From the NCBI GenBank assembly GCA_013397935.1, contig VZRN01000563.1, positions 62,221 through 126,220 of the forward strand: a DNA stretch of 64,000 nucleotides, written 5' to 3'. This DNA comes from Dasyornis broadbenti (taxonomy: Eukaryota; Chordata; Aves; Passeriformes; Dasyornithidae). Below, piece by piece: positions 35,944 through 49,237 of this stretch. Every line of letters begins with the position of its first letter. Position 1 is the stretch's first letter. The notes beneath the pieces were generated by a model. The model was not told the origin of the DNA. It did not search any database and worked only from the letters and a program-made list of their open reading frames with translations. Position numbers and translations under genes: made by a program.

Positions 35944-38900
35944 CATGTTGTACACACATAAAACACACAAATGGAGATGAAGCTACAATGCAGGCCATAT
36001 GTTTCCCTTTCATCAGTTTTTCACATTTCAGCCTCCCTTTTGTTGCATGACTTTTTTATTTAATTCCAAATTCCTGGGATGCATATGACATTGTTTTTAC
36101 TTTTTGCTAAAGGGCAGTCTCACAAATCTGTTAAGAGCATGAGTGCACTGCACTGGTTGAAAAACTGGCAGGCAAGGATAAAAGATTTGTAACTTCTGAA
36201 GGTACCTACATGGGGATTTTTCCCCAGCAATCTACATAGTGGCTTTAAACATTGGTTTTGAGGGAATTTCCTCCCTGGCAGTTACCAAGAGAGCTTACTC
36301 TTGGGAAGAGCTGGTGCTTTTGGAAGCACTGTGGGAGAAATTCACATTTATACACTTCTTACATTACACTGGAGATGATGGTGTGGCTCATTAGTCATCT
36401 TCTGATCTTTTATTTTTTTAGCATGTATCCATGCCATGAATGTTCTGCACACAATGTTTCAATATGCTTTCAAATAACCCATTACAGGAGTTTTGCAGCA
36501 ACACTGGCATTGCTGTCACCCGTGCCCCACTCTGCAGTGGATGGATCATCTTAATGCCTGGTGATTTCTATAAGCTTTCTGCTTCACGCTACTCAGCACC
36601 TTGTGCGAGGATTAAATTCTAAGAGCACAGCAGGTGTGTCCCTAAGTTTAGCTGTTCTATTTATAGTGTTTTCCTGTAAGCATAACACTGCGATTGTCAC
36701 TCACATGGTCTTCCTCCAATTCTGTGTGGCACCAGGCTGTGGATGTAATAAACGTAATTTATGAATATGGCCTTCTTGCAGAAAGGAAAATTAATTGCCC
36801 AAACAACATCACAGGTAATTAAGCAGGAAAAGCTTATGATGAAGGGAATTTAAAGCAAATGGTCATCAGGAAATTCCGAGCTGAATTTTAGTATACCAAT
36901 ATATTTTATGTATTAATTTCTACTTTACAGTGATAAATATACATCAAATTGTCTGTGAAAATGATGTAAAAATTCACACAGACATATTTTCTGCGCAATA
37001 TAGTGAATAAAAATAAGAGCACAGGAGAAGTGATTATTGCATTTCAAAATTGGTCATTAACTTCCACTTAACTGCCCTGTTAATTGGTAACATAAGTTAC
37101 AAGAGTAGACAGACCAATCCAATCATTTATTTTGTTATAAAGGTGTTGAAGTGCAGACTGTGATCAATAGTTTTGGGGCAAAAAACTGCAGCAAGAGATG
37201 AGAATATCCAAATCTTATTTCAATTATTGTTTTATGTACAGAAAATGTTAACAGTGGTGTGGTTGGTGATACCTATTTGCTAAAGGAATTGTTGTGGACT
37301 CCTGGAAGCAGCTTTGTTGTGCACTGTGCTTCAGTTCTGCAGCAGACACAGGTGACAGAGAGAAAGTCAGCAGAAAACAGCAGAGGTCACAACAAGAAAT
37401 CATCTGTGCACAGGCCATGTCCTTGCCCTTTGAGGAACCTTTACAACACCTCAGCAGTGTGAAAAAACATCAGTAAAACTGGAAATAGCATTTGTTTTTT
37501 CAAATAATTTGCTGCTTGAGGAGAGTGATATTGGTTTAGATAAGGTGACATTTTGAAGATTTTCTTCACAGCAGAGGTGCAGAAATGTAATCTGTTGGTT
37601 TAGATAAAAGCTTAGATTTTGGAGCACCACTTTATAAAAGGGAATTAAGATTGCAGCTAATTTTACTGCAGCTAAATTAAAGAAAATGTGAGGCTCTGTC
37701 TTTTAAAACAGAAGCTCACTCCATTTTCACCCCTGTAGTGGTGACATAACATTTACATTTCGACAGATAATGAGCTAGATCTTTCAGCAGACCCAGCCCC
37801 ACAGGGGACTCATTCCCAAATCTAAAGTATTATTTTTCTTTCCATCTGCTCCATGTGGAGCTTGAGGTAAGCTATTCTTAATGTCTTAGGAGGATCACCA
37901 TTTCTTGAAAGCAAATGCACTTTTCATTTTCTTCTTTAAACACAAAAGGTCTTATTACTACCTGTCATGGCCTCTTTGCTGCAGTTGCCATTACTGCTTT
38001 TAATTGGTAATTCACTAGTTTTGGAGATGAGGTTTTAGAGCCCATAAAACTGCAGGGAGCTCACTCTTAGTCTAAATGGATCTTCCGAGGATATGGGAAG
38101 ACTTGAAAATGTTACTCAGATCTCACAAAAGGCCCTGGAAAGCAGTGTCTTTTAAACAGTTTCACAGTCAACTGCTCCTTCCCATAACTATGCTTATTTC
38201 CTATTAGTCCTTAAATACATTCCAGGTAGGAAATTAAATAAATGCCAAGGAAACACGCAACTTTTTTCTGCCAGGGGTCTCTGTCAGAGCAGTTGTCTTA
38301 CCCTCATCTTCCAATGTGTTTGTGCAACTGCCTTAGTCTTTGTGAAGGATTAGCATAAAAATCCAAACAAACACCTCAGCTGCTCCTATAGATCTTGGAA
38401 GTTAGTCTGAGTGGGGGCCCAGTAAGTTCTGCAGCTCCCAGGAGAAATCCCCAGTGTTTTGTGGCACTCTGTGAAACCAGGCAGCAGCACCTGCAGGTGA
38501 AACAAAGGAGTGTGGCTGACTGAACCTGCAAACACTAAATGTAAGGAAAAGTGAGGAGAAGGGCTGCAGTGACTTTTCTGGCTGTTCTATGCCTCATTTC
38601 CATGCCTCTGTTAGACATTGCTTTCTATTTTGTACTCAGGCTGGCTTCCTACCTGTGCCAGCATTTTTTTTGGTTTTTTTCCCCCCCAGAAAGACACTTA
38701 CACATGAAAGATATATATATATAGAACTATGGTAAAGGAAATAAACAATTCACAAAGGAAATTAACTACTTCCCTTTCTCCACCTTACCTTGTTTTCTAA
38801 AGACAAAACATTTCAATGACTGTACCATAGCGTAGAAGCTTGGGAAAAATTACTGCTAGTAACTGGCTACAGGATTTGTACTGATTTTGCAAGATCTCAG

Positions 38901-39068
38901 GATGAAGGTGTTGTCAGATTTGTTTAGCTTAAACTTATCTTGGCTGGCCTGGAGCTTAGTCTACGTGTATTTTAAATGTAACAGCAACCTTGGTAATGAC
39001 CAGGTGGCTATGCCCATGCTTTGTCCTTGCTTGTCTTTGTATGGCATGACTGTAATTTCACCTACATA
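35944..39068. other. Intergenic, AT-rich
   Basis: I see no gene. There is only a short AT dinucleotide run at 38710-38722 and a homopolymer-rich spot near 38666-38690. Confidence 0.7.
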
Positions 39069-39186
39069 GCAGAATCGTGAAGATCCTGAGTCGGAAGGGA
39101 TCCATCAGGATCATCGAGTCCAACACCTGGCCCTGCGCAGGACAGCCTAAGAATCCCATCATGTGCCTGAGAGTGTTGTCCAAAGC
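39069..39186 (-). mobile_element. Short CR1 3' tail
   Basis: The plus strand reads GCAGAATCGTGAAGATCCTG then GAAGGGATCCATCAGGATCA and GAGTCCAACACCTGGCCCTG, the reverse of a CR1 3' end, about 115 bp long. Confidence 0.88.
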
Positions 39187-42100
39187 TCAAATATACTTTC
39201 ATTTACAAGATCAACTATATGGATTTAATTTTATGTCATCCCTTGCTGTTTCTTTCCTTAAGATCAAGGAATTTTCAATATAACAGTCATTGACTTGTAT
39301 CCTTTGATTCCAGTGACTTCATACTCATGCCATAATATTTGTTTAGGATTCGTTTTTAAAGAAGACTAATGATGGGGGGCACACATTTCTTTAGGAAATC
39401 TGAAAGTATATTTCAACAAGGATGCTAAAGAAAAGAATATCCTTTGAAGTGCAGCTGAATGTCCCAATTAGTATAATTTTTGTAACTACTCGTTTTCTCT
39501 CTTGAAATTGAAGTATTTTAATTGCAATTTCTCCTCGCTGAAACAGTAGGAAAAGAAAGAGTTCATACTGAGGATAAACCCTCCTCATACAGCCTCAGCA
39601 TGATCCTTTAGCCCAAAAGTCTGAGGGCAGGATTTTCCTCTGGCATTGGAAATACCACTAGAAGCATTTGCAACATTATGCCTGTGCAGGAATGAAAGTC
39701 AGTTATGAGGACATTTAGGTCTTAGTGCTGATGAGAAGCCTTCTGCAGGACTGTAGAAGTGGTCCTTAGTCTCCTGCAAGGATAATGAGCCCTATCTATC
39801 TGATGAGTTCAACAGCAGCAGGCTTAGGCCCAGAGTCCCTTGGCAGAGAGAGATACCAAATTGATTTCTGTACTTATGTCAAATAGCCTCGTTTGATTCC
39901 AGTGGGGATAATTTTTCATTCAAGTAAAGATCTTGGCTGGAATACAAATGTTCCTTCATAGGTATTTGATGAATGAAAGCACAAAGATCATACATGGGCT
40001 TAGTTTGTTTATTTCTAATCAGGTCATGGAAGATACGTGAATCTGTTCTGACTCGTTCTCATGCAAGGATGTCACCATCGCAAAAATGATGCAAATGCAA
40101 ACAGAGCTTGATCCAAACTATCCATAGAACTATTTTGCACAGTGCAGTACATTTGGAGCATGCCGCTCTTGGGGCTGGACATTGCTCACTTGCTGTAGAA
40201 ATAACTAAATTACATCTCGGCCACTCAGGTACATTATTTCTGCACTGTGAGTTACCTTGCAGCATATTTCAGTTAACAGTAATTATTCTGGGGAGAAATG
40301 CAAGCTCTCTGTAGAAAGGATTAACTATTGTGTACCTGACTGCAAAAGCAAAGTGCTTTTTCTCCAGTATCAGATCCCAAAAGAAGGGATATATTACAAC
40401 ATCCAGGAATGTGATAAAGCTACGTGCTAAGGGAGAATCCGTCTCTGCCCAGCTTGTTTAAAGAGAATGATAAATGCCTTTTTTTAGATCCATTCCAAAT
40501 CTCCTAGTAAAAGTGCATTATTGCCAAGAATAAATTTGTCAATATTTATAAAGAGGAGGAATATGTTAGACTGGGAGAGCTTATGAATCTGGAATTTTGG
40601 CCCTTTTTCCCCCTAGTTCATCTAATAAAACCTGGCTTCTTCTTTGTGTCATTATTATTATTAGTAGTATTTTTATTACGGCTTCAAGCAAGTTAAAAGT
40701 TAGAAACATAAAAATGCATCTGATTGTTCAGTCTGTAGTAGTGCTACACATTACCTTGAGGACACCTGGTCTCACAGAAAAATCACAGTCCAGAGCTGGG
40801 ATTTTAGGCTTCCTCTGTAATGCAAGAGACGAATTAGACACCCAAGGTGATACCAGTGCATGCAGAGCAGGAAACGGACTCAGAAAATACTGAAAAACAA
40901 GCAGGTCTGCTCTTATCTTGGCCTTTAACAATTTCTTCTGTGTTACACAAGCCTTATTCTTCCAGTTCAAGCTCTTTCCAAGGTCTCTACTTTATGAAGA
41001 AGCAACTATTATATAAAGTGCATGTAAGGAGACAGATAAAGTTGTTTCTTTTGTCTAGTAGCCCAATAGCACGTCACTGGCTCACATTTAGTCTGGGATG
41101 CTTATTTGCACAATACTGCCAAACCTTGGGCAGTAGCAGGCCCAGACGTGGCTTAGGTGCATTTGGAACTAGGTGCCTTGGTACTTCAAAAGGCTATTGA
41201 GTAGAGAATGTAAATTTTATTTATATATAATATTTCCCTTTGGTGTCAACACATCTGCTTTTATCATCTCTTGAGCCACAGTCGATGTTCCAGTTTCTTC
41301 AGCATTCTCATCCAAAGTGTCAAATCCTTGCTCTGCTGATTTGCAAAATTCCCTTGGTTTTAAGAGGGCTGAGAATTTATCTCTGAAGCAGAAAGAATGA
41401 GGACTAGAGAGTAAGAAGGAATCGCCATCAATTTGAGGAACAAGAATAAGAGCAGCAGTGAAGAGAGACTAGGCCTTTTATTCTTTCAGAACAGCTAAAT
41501 TATAAAATTTATCTCCATCTGTAAGTTAGTTCTATATATAGATCCATGGTCTTCATCATTTCTGCATAAGACATCTCAAGTTTTCTTCTGACTTCTAGTT
41601 GCATTGTCAAAATCCAAATGAAAATAGCAAATGGAATATTCAAAATAAAAATATGAAGAATTACAGCAAACTTGATCAAGATCCTTAATTATTTAATGAC
41701 AACTTCTTCAGGGAGGGAAGAATAGGTTGGATGTCTCACACTGCACAGAAAACGTGAAAAGGCTGACAAAGTCATAATGTGTAACAGAGAATGGCATAGG
41801 GGATATACAAAGCACAGATAAACTTCCCCTCCCCTAAAATAAAACATGATGGTTTAAAATTAGCAAACTGATCACACACAGACACACAAAGAGTGTTATA
41901 TGGAACTCATTGCCAAAAGATATAGTAGCGCACAGATATTTATTCAACTTGTTTTAAAAGAAGAGAATAAAATTAACCGCAAGTTACATTAAAGGAGATT
42001 AAAAGAACCAGCAAACCTCAAACTCCTTCTGTGTCTGGGCCACATGGACTCATACGCAGTTAGTCCCTCACGCACAAGCAGTCACTGGATGCCTGGTGGC

Positions 42101-42855
42101 CAGGAGAAGCCCTTGCTGGAGAGGTTCCTGGTGACTCCTTCGAGGCCTCCGGTGCCAGGAGGTGCCAGGGACAGGCTGTTGGACCAGACTGGCCCCGTGT
42201 TTGATGTGCTGTGGCAGCTCCTGCACACTTGGAGCCAAACAGTGACACCGTGACATGAAAGGCCCGTGGGGACTTGAGTTGGCTGTTTTGACAAAAGTAT
42301 CAGCTTTTGGATATGTCAGAAGGTGCGTTTTAGATCTGGATAAACAATGTTTGACATCCTTGAGGGCTCATTAAAAGGCATCAGTGCTTTCTGAGTTAAG
42401 CTTTTTGTACTTCCCACTGACAATGCAGCCTCAAATGCTGCTGTCTAAACTGAGAAATACCAATCCAAGCACAGCAAATATGTGCTCTCTCGTTGCTTGG
42501 CAGTGATTCGGGGATCCAGGCTAAATCATTACCAACCAGAAAAAAACCCACATGTCCTGCTGCTTTTCTTCCAGTGTACAGAAAAACTTGTTAAAAACCA
42601 GGTTTTGTATTTGTTTGGGCATAGAATGGTAGAAAAAAGAAACCTAACACCATAGGGTGATGGAACCCAGAGGTGAATATGGTAGATGTTCAGGCATAAA
42701 ATGTCCAACCATGCTTGCCAGAGTGAAATTTCTGTGTCAACATCTGCAAAATTAATTATAAGCAATGTGCATGTTCCTAAGAAATAAATAAATTGTGTCT
42801 CTTAGGTACCTCTGTATCAATTTAGTATAAATAACAAGGCAAACTGAGGTGATAG
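39187..42855. other. Intergenic, AT-rich, with one GC-rich patch
   Basis: No gene seen. The segment 42044-42256 is GC-rich against an AT-rich background and is open in several frames; I do not recognise it. The region 40059-40314 is open on both strands for 68 codons without protein-like character. Confidence 0.65.
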
Positions 42856-43335
42856 CAGAATCATGGAATCACTGAGGTTGGAAAAGACATTTCAGATCAT
42901 TGAGTCCAACATTTGACTGGTCACCACCTTTGTCAACCAGTCAATGGCACTGAGTGCCACATCCAGTGTGTGTTGAAGACTTCCAGGTGTGGTGACTCCA
43001 CCACCTCCCAGGGCAGCCCATTCCAATGCTTGACAACCCTTTCAGTGAAGAAATTCTTCCTGATGTCCAACCAGAACCTCCCCTGGTGCAACTTTAGGCC
43101 ATGTCTTCATCCTGTCACAGGTTGCCTGGGAGAAGGGCCTGAACTCACCCGGCTCCACCCTGCTTTCAGGGATTGTAGAAAGTGATAAGGTCTCCCCTGA
43201 GCCTCCTTTTCTCCAGGCTGAGCCCGCCCAGCTCCCTCAGCTTCTCCTCGTAGGTTTTGTGATCCAAACCCTTCCCGAGTTCCATAGCCCTTCTCTGAAC
43301 ACATTCCAGCCCCTCAAGGCCCTTCTTGTAGTGAT
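42856..43335 (-). mobile_element. CR1 LINE 3' region
   Basis: The plus strand starts GCAGAATCATGGAATCACTG, then GTTGGAAAAGACATTTCAGA. It continues through AAGAAATTCTTCCTGATGTC and CTCCTTTTCTCCAGGCTGAG into the RT C-terminus. It is about 480 bp, 5'-truncated, with a moderately diverged, non-coding ORF. Confidence 0.94.
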
Positions 43336-46185
43336 GCTTTTTTTTTCTGACGGGTTCCCAAAGTCAAATCTTATCACTGAATTATTTAACAAAATTGATC
43401 CCGAATGCTAGAAGGACAGGAAGATGTTTTGCCATCAAAAGGAGATGTGCAATGAGGCAGAGCGAAGAACTGGAATGTTACTCCGATGCAAACAATGCAC
43501 ACAGCTACTGTATTGTCCTGTAGGATGGCTTCAGGCACCACATTAAGCAATTCACAGTGGGAAACTAACTACTAAACAATGTCATTTTGTTTCAGAACCC
43601 TTCCACCAAGTCTGTGCTGTCAGCCCGAGCTGAAGGCCAAAACACAGCTTTCTCCAGAGAGCAGAGAAGCTCATGAATAGATGGAAATGATTTCCACATC
43701 TCTGAGTGACAGTGATGAGGAGGCAGTTCGAAGATGGCTGAAATATTAGGGGCTAGACTCATATGGACACACTTGGACACATCATATTTTGGAATACGTG
43801 GTGATGTTTCTGCTGTGCTGACCATGCTCCAGAACAGAATTGCTGAGGGCTTTAAAACATGTTCTATAAAGAAAGGCCTGTAAGATAAACAAAGAGTCCC
43901 TCCTGTTCAAGCAGGATGAATCAATACAGTTTGTGAATTTTCTAAAACTCAGAAACCAAACAGAAAAACAGATTTAAAAAAAAAGTATAGGAATTGCACC
44001 TCAGTTTCTACCATCCTTATTTGAGGAGTGATCTCATTTCCATTGCAATTCACAGAATATTTGTTTGGATAATAAGGGAAGACTATACAAATTCTAGCCC
44101 TTTCTAACTCGTGCTCTTATTGACTGAATAAGTGACTTGATAGCACTCTGAAATATTTATGACAGGGATTTCAATTCTGAAAAGTCACCAGTGTTCCTTT
44201 AAGTTTATCATAAGTTACTTTGCCCCAATTTACTGACAAAAATAAGAGGTACCAATGGTAAGAAGCTGAGCTAGACCGAGCTATGCCTTGACTGAGCTAC
44301 AGCAGGATCTATACTTTCTGATTTTCCAGAAGCATTAAAGCAAATATTTTCATTAAAAATATGACATAAACCCAAAGTAATTTGTTGCAAATAAAAATTG
44401 TAGTCTAAGCCATTTTCACAATCCCCTGTCAGTCTATTTTTCCTTAAAAATCATGTGTGTGTAACTGAGGATGTTTTATAATCCTGAATGGATTAAACCT
44501 TTTATCTCAGCATGCCATAATGTCTCAATTTCTTCCTTTACATTAGTACGACAGCATGAATAGGAATTATTAATGTACATTTATTAAAATAAACCTGTAC
44601 ATCAATGATCACAGCCTTTGCAAAGCACAGCTAGCTGAATATTAGTGAAAGCCATCTTCTATAATGGACACCTTGTGGAATTTCATGTATTTGTATTTTT
44701 CAGTGGGCAGGACACTTTTCACTGATTGAAGTTTTCTTTAAGGAACACTTTAATTTTTCTTTCATTTTTAAAACTGCTTCTCAAGAAAATAATCATATAT
44801 TGGAACAGACTGAACTAAGACATTTTAGATTCTTAAATATTTTTTAATGAACCATTTTGTGCTACCTGATGAAATTCATCGAGAAAGGCAGGCCTGTGTT
44901 CCTGTGCTTTTATTGGCCTTTATGATCGAGCTGTGGGATGGTCTTACCTGCATTTGTTGCATCTCTTATTAAAACACCATGGAATTAAAACTCAGAATAT
45001 CTATTCCAAATGGAAGACTGACTCCAAGCACTCAGACTATGATGTGCTCAGGGAGAAACTCTTGCACCAAGACAGAATATAATGTTTCAACATTTTAAAA
45101 CTCAGTTTTCTCAAGGAGAAAAAAAAAAAAATCGGGAAGATTGAGGCTTTGATTCCTCATGATATTTTGGAATCAAAAGAAGATTTTAGAATGCAGTTTT
45201 CCTTGCAGTGTAACTTGGAAATCTGACTAGCTCCCTGCAATGGCACAAATATGTAACATAAGGGATTTTAAACTTCTTGCTGCCCTCCTGTGGGTGAAAG
45301 GAACAATTACTTCAGCAACAATGTGTGGAAAAAATAAACCCGGGAATTAACTGACATAGTAGAAAGTAAATTCCGCATAAATTAATGGGATTGTCTTTCT
45401 TGGGATACAAATATGGATTCCACTCCTCAAGAAAACTGTTGGAATCAGGCAAATCAGATTTAATCTCTGTCACACTTCTCTGTTTAATGTCAGCAACTTT
45501 TCCCTGTGAAGATAAAAGTAATATTAAAATCCTTAGAATAAAACCAGACAGAAATACAAAACATTTCTATGGAGCACATTAATGTGTGTGGTCAACCAAC
45601 ATGTTCCAGGGTGACAGAAAACATGGGGCTTAAATGAAACAGTTCCTAAAACTGCTCCCATACAGAGTGGGGCCACCATCCAGGATGACAAACAATTTTC
45701 AGTTCTCCTTTTTTGTCACCATAGAGGAGGATGGATGGGTTGATTACAAAGCCGTCATGAACCCTTTGATCCAGGAAATTCCTTGATTTAGAGCTCCTGA
45801 AAAATTGCTTTGTCACAAGAAGATGAAGAGAAATGACAAAAGAAGTTATATGTGAAATTAACAACACAGAAAAAAGAAAAAAAGAGAGAAGCAAAACCAA
45901 ACCAGAAAGCAAGTCTTTACCATAGGCAACTAAGCTGTTGTGAAAAACAGCATCTCCATTATCTCTTTATTTGTTAACAATCTGAGCCCCCTTTCCTCAG
46001 ACAATTCAGTTCTGCATTTTTTTTTTTTCCAGTCCGAAAAGTCTTCTTGAGAGGCAGCATTGCTCATAACACCGGGGGGCAAAATGACAGGACTTTTTCA
46101 GCACGGCACTATCTGCCAGAGTATCTCATGTCATAATTCATAACTGCACTTATGAAACAGAGCTAAGGTCTTCATGTAACTTTTT
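43336..46185. other. Intergenic, AT-rich
   Basis: Nothing recognised beyond short A and T runs (for example 45120-45132 and 46019-46029). Confidence 0.7.
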
Positions 46186-46195
46186 GTCTGAAATA
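46186..46195. repeat. 10-bp direct repeat, left copy (target-site duplication)
   Basis: GTCTGAAATA, identical to 47600-47609. The two copies flank the retroviral LTR-pol fragment exactly. Confidence 0.7.
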
Positions 46196-46764
46196 GTATT
46201 TTTTTTTTTTTTTTTAAAGCAGATTGTGGGATTTAGAGCCCAAACCCTGGGTGCAAGCCTGCAGGTCTTGTGTTTCCAGCCTCTTTGACACTGCTCAGCA
46301 CATGAGCTGTGTCCTCTTTGATCTTCTCAAAGGCTTGGTTTTGCTCGATGCACCACTCAAAATCTTTCTACTTTGAGATTACTTGATAGAAAGGGTTCAC
46401 AAGGCAGCTGTAACCTGGAATATGCCTTCTCCAGGGTGCTATAAGGCCTAGGAAAGCTTGTGTTTATTGCTTGTTATCATGCAGAGACATAGTTGATACA
46501 TTTTTGATCACACCCATAGGGACATGGCAATGTCCATCCTGCCAGTTTATTCCCAAGAACTGAATCTGTTGTGTAGGTTCCTTGACCTTGCTTCGTTTTA
46601 TGGTGTTGAGCATTCCACAAAGTCCAGTACACCCAGGCATCCCTTTCCTCCTCCTGGCTGAATGCAGGGACTTTCAATTCCTGTTCTTGGCTGCAGTGTT
46701 CACTGTCTAAGCCTTTTAGTGCCAGACCAGGTCCCTTCTGATGCACAAAATAGGTTACTGAGAA
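46196..46764 (-). pseudogene. Endogenous retrovirus pol fragment, decayed, A-tailed
   Basis: Read on the minus strand, the sequence carries peptides of the retroviral reverse transcriptase connection region. A frame near 46470-46400 reads AFLGLIAPWRRHIPGY, and a second near 46350 reads FEWCIEQNQAFEKIKED, with in-frame stops between and after them. It joins directly to LTR sequence at about 46765; gag, integrase and env are absent. It ends in a run of 17 A (minus strand, 46215-46199). It cannot encode a functional product. Confidence 0.75.
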
Positions 46765-47587
46765 CACTGAAAAAAAATCTCAAAAACTCTTCCCCACACC
46801 CTTCCCTTCTTCCCAGGCTTAACTTCACTCCAGATTTCCCTACCTCCTCTCCTGAGTGGTGCATGGGGATGGAGAATGGGGCTTGTGGTCACTTCATCAC
46901 ACGCCTCTGCTCTCCTCACACTCTTCCCCTGTTCCATGGTTGGTTCGCTCCCATGGGAGACAGTCCTCCACAACATTCCCCAATGTGAGTTCTTCCCATG
47001 GGCTTTGCCTCTTCATGAACTGTTCCAGTGTGGTCCTTTCCATGGGGTCAGTCCTTCAGGCACAGGCTGCTCCAACGTGAGTCCCCCAAGGGGGCACAAA
47101 TCCTACCAGGAAAACTTCTCCCACGTGGGCTCTTCTCTCCAGGGGTCTGTCAGGAACCTGCTCCAGCATGGGTTTCCAATGGGATCACAGCGTACTTCAG
47201 GCATCCACCTTCTCTTCCAAGGGCTGCAGGGGCGCAGTTGCCTCTCCATGGGCTGCTCCATGGGATGCAGGGGAATCTCAGCTCTGGCTCTTGGCCTCCT
47301 GCTCCTGCTTCTCCACTGCCCTTGGGGTCTGCAGGGCTGTTCCCCTCACATATTCTCATTCCTCTTTCCAGCTGTAGGTGCCCAAGTTTCCCCCCATCTT
47401 CTTAAATTCATTTTCCCAGAAGTTCCACCACTGTCCCTCATGTGGCTGGCCTTGGCCAGGGCAGGTCCAACTTGGAGCCAGCTGGAGTTGGCTCTGTTGG
47501 ACATGGGGGAAGCTTCAGGCAGCTTCTCACAGCAGCCACCCCTGCAGCCCCCCTGCTAGCAGAATCTGGCCACACAAACCCAATACA
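46765..47587 (-). mobile_element. ERV LTR, 3'-truncated, joined to pol
   Basis: On the minus strand it starts TGTATTGGGTTTGTGTGG and runs through GTGAGAAGCTGCCTGAAGCT. It contains several copies of a loosely repeated unit of the type CCCATGGAAAGGACCACACT, and breaks off near GAGATTTTTTTTCAGTGTTC before the usual LTR end. These features match a common bird ERVL-type LTR. The long GC-rich open frames on the plus strand here (46876-47559) are chance frames inside the LTR. Confidence 0.78.
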
Positions 47588-47599
47588 GGCAGTCTGTTA

Positions 47600-47609
47600 G
47601 TCTGAAATA
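47600..47609. repeat. 10-bp direct repeat, right copy (target-site duplication)
   Basis: GTCTGAAATA, the partner of the copy at 46186-46195. Between it and the LTR start lie 12 further bases. Confidence 0.7.
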
Positions 47610-49237
47610 ATTGTTTCAATTTTCCTATACCTTTTGGGAGGATCATTTCAGTTATATATTGATTTGTTTTTCTTTAAAAAGGTTTTAGTAGTTTGGATTT
47701 CTGTTTCAATTTCTTCTGAATATTGTAATTCAACACAACCATAAATTAGTTCCAGTTGATCAGGAAAAGACCTAATCAAAATTAACTCAGTAATTAAATA
47801 GTAACTTGAGCTTAATTAATGCATTGTTTAGCATATAATCTGATCAATATTACTTCAACTAAATCGTTGGTACTATCAATGGCAAGTTTCCTCCTTCATT
47901 TCATGAATTTCAATCCTTTTAAACACATGCAGTCTGTGTTCATTCAGTGTTGAATCATAATAAGATTGAGATTGTATTAATAAAAAATGATGTTGAAAGT
48001 CAAAAGAAAAAGAAGTAGAATTTAAATCCACAATAATAACAACTCCTGAATGCTACAATATTCAAGCAATTTTATTGAGTCTTAGCTCTCTTCTGTGCTT
48101 TGCAGGACGTGCTATGCCCTCTGCTGATTAGAGGGATAAGAAGACCAGCTACTTATTTCATTCCAGTAAAAGAATAAATTGCATTTAGGTAGTTCTTTGG
48201 CACTAGAGCAACCCACTCCTGCTATTTTAAGTTAATGTAAAGGATCCACTCAGTTTACTCAGTGAACAGAACCATCTGAGAAATACTTATTATATATTAA
48301 TGACCAGTGAAATTTAATACTGCTTATTATTTCTTCCTCAGTAGTACCCAGGAGCATCATGTGCCAAGCAGCACATATTCCTGCTCCCAGTTTTAGCAGG
48401 AATGTATTTCCTGCAAATTCACACCATTGGCACCTATATAAGCAACATTAACTATGTGAGAATTTCATGCTTTCTAATATCCTGTATATTGAAACATCCC
48501 TGTGAACTAAGGAAACCCTGTTGTTTCACACCCAGAGAGATGTGGAATGGATAAATTTAGTCTGACATGTATGTAATAAGAACAAGGCAGTAGGCTAATC
48601 CTCTAATAACTGCACAGCTTTCCTCTTCGTGCAGGATAGACTGTTTAAATCTGCTCTGTTAGCAGTTTCTTTGCTCCTTCTGCTCTTAGCAATTGGTTCA
48701 CTTTCTCAAGGCATCCCAGCTGTAAAATTCCATGTAGGTTTTCAAATAGGTGTGGAGCTCCTGTGTCTGGTTCATCAAGATTATGACAGTAGTTTATTTG
48801 CATGAAGTTAAAAATCAAGGTGGGCTTGGAATAAACTGGTTGCTTACCCAGACTTCTTTGGCTTAAAAACAGCTCAAACCTAAGATTTTCTTAGTCTGTT
48901 TCCAGTGAAACTCTATGTCTAGGGAAAACTTTCCATGGTATTTCAGATCTGGATTCCTCCAGAACAGAAAATGCAAGCATACAAGGAAACTGAATGAAAA
49001 TCAAAGAAAACTTTTCTATATTTACACATTTGTTGTGATGTGATCCTTACCTCAGCTCAAGTAGTTCAAATGTTAGAGGTATAAAGGTGTAGAAGTTCCC
49101 AGAGTTAAAATCAGTTAAATATTTTGGGATGAGATGTCCGCACCACAATCTGTTTCTGGCATCTTTACAGGTCAGGTACCTATGGATACTCTGGGCATTT
49201 TTGCTGCTTTGAACAAAACTTACAGACAGATGAAGCA
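47610..49237. other. Intergenic, AT-rich
   Basis: No gene or repeat recognised. Confidence 0.7.

Noticed and set aside
46876..47559. A 227-codon open frame on the plus strand that looks like a secreted proline/serine-rich protein
   Set aside because: It lies antisense within a known type of bird ERV LTR. GC-rich DNA with few TA-containing stops makes long chance frames, and there is no domain or splice context.
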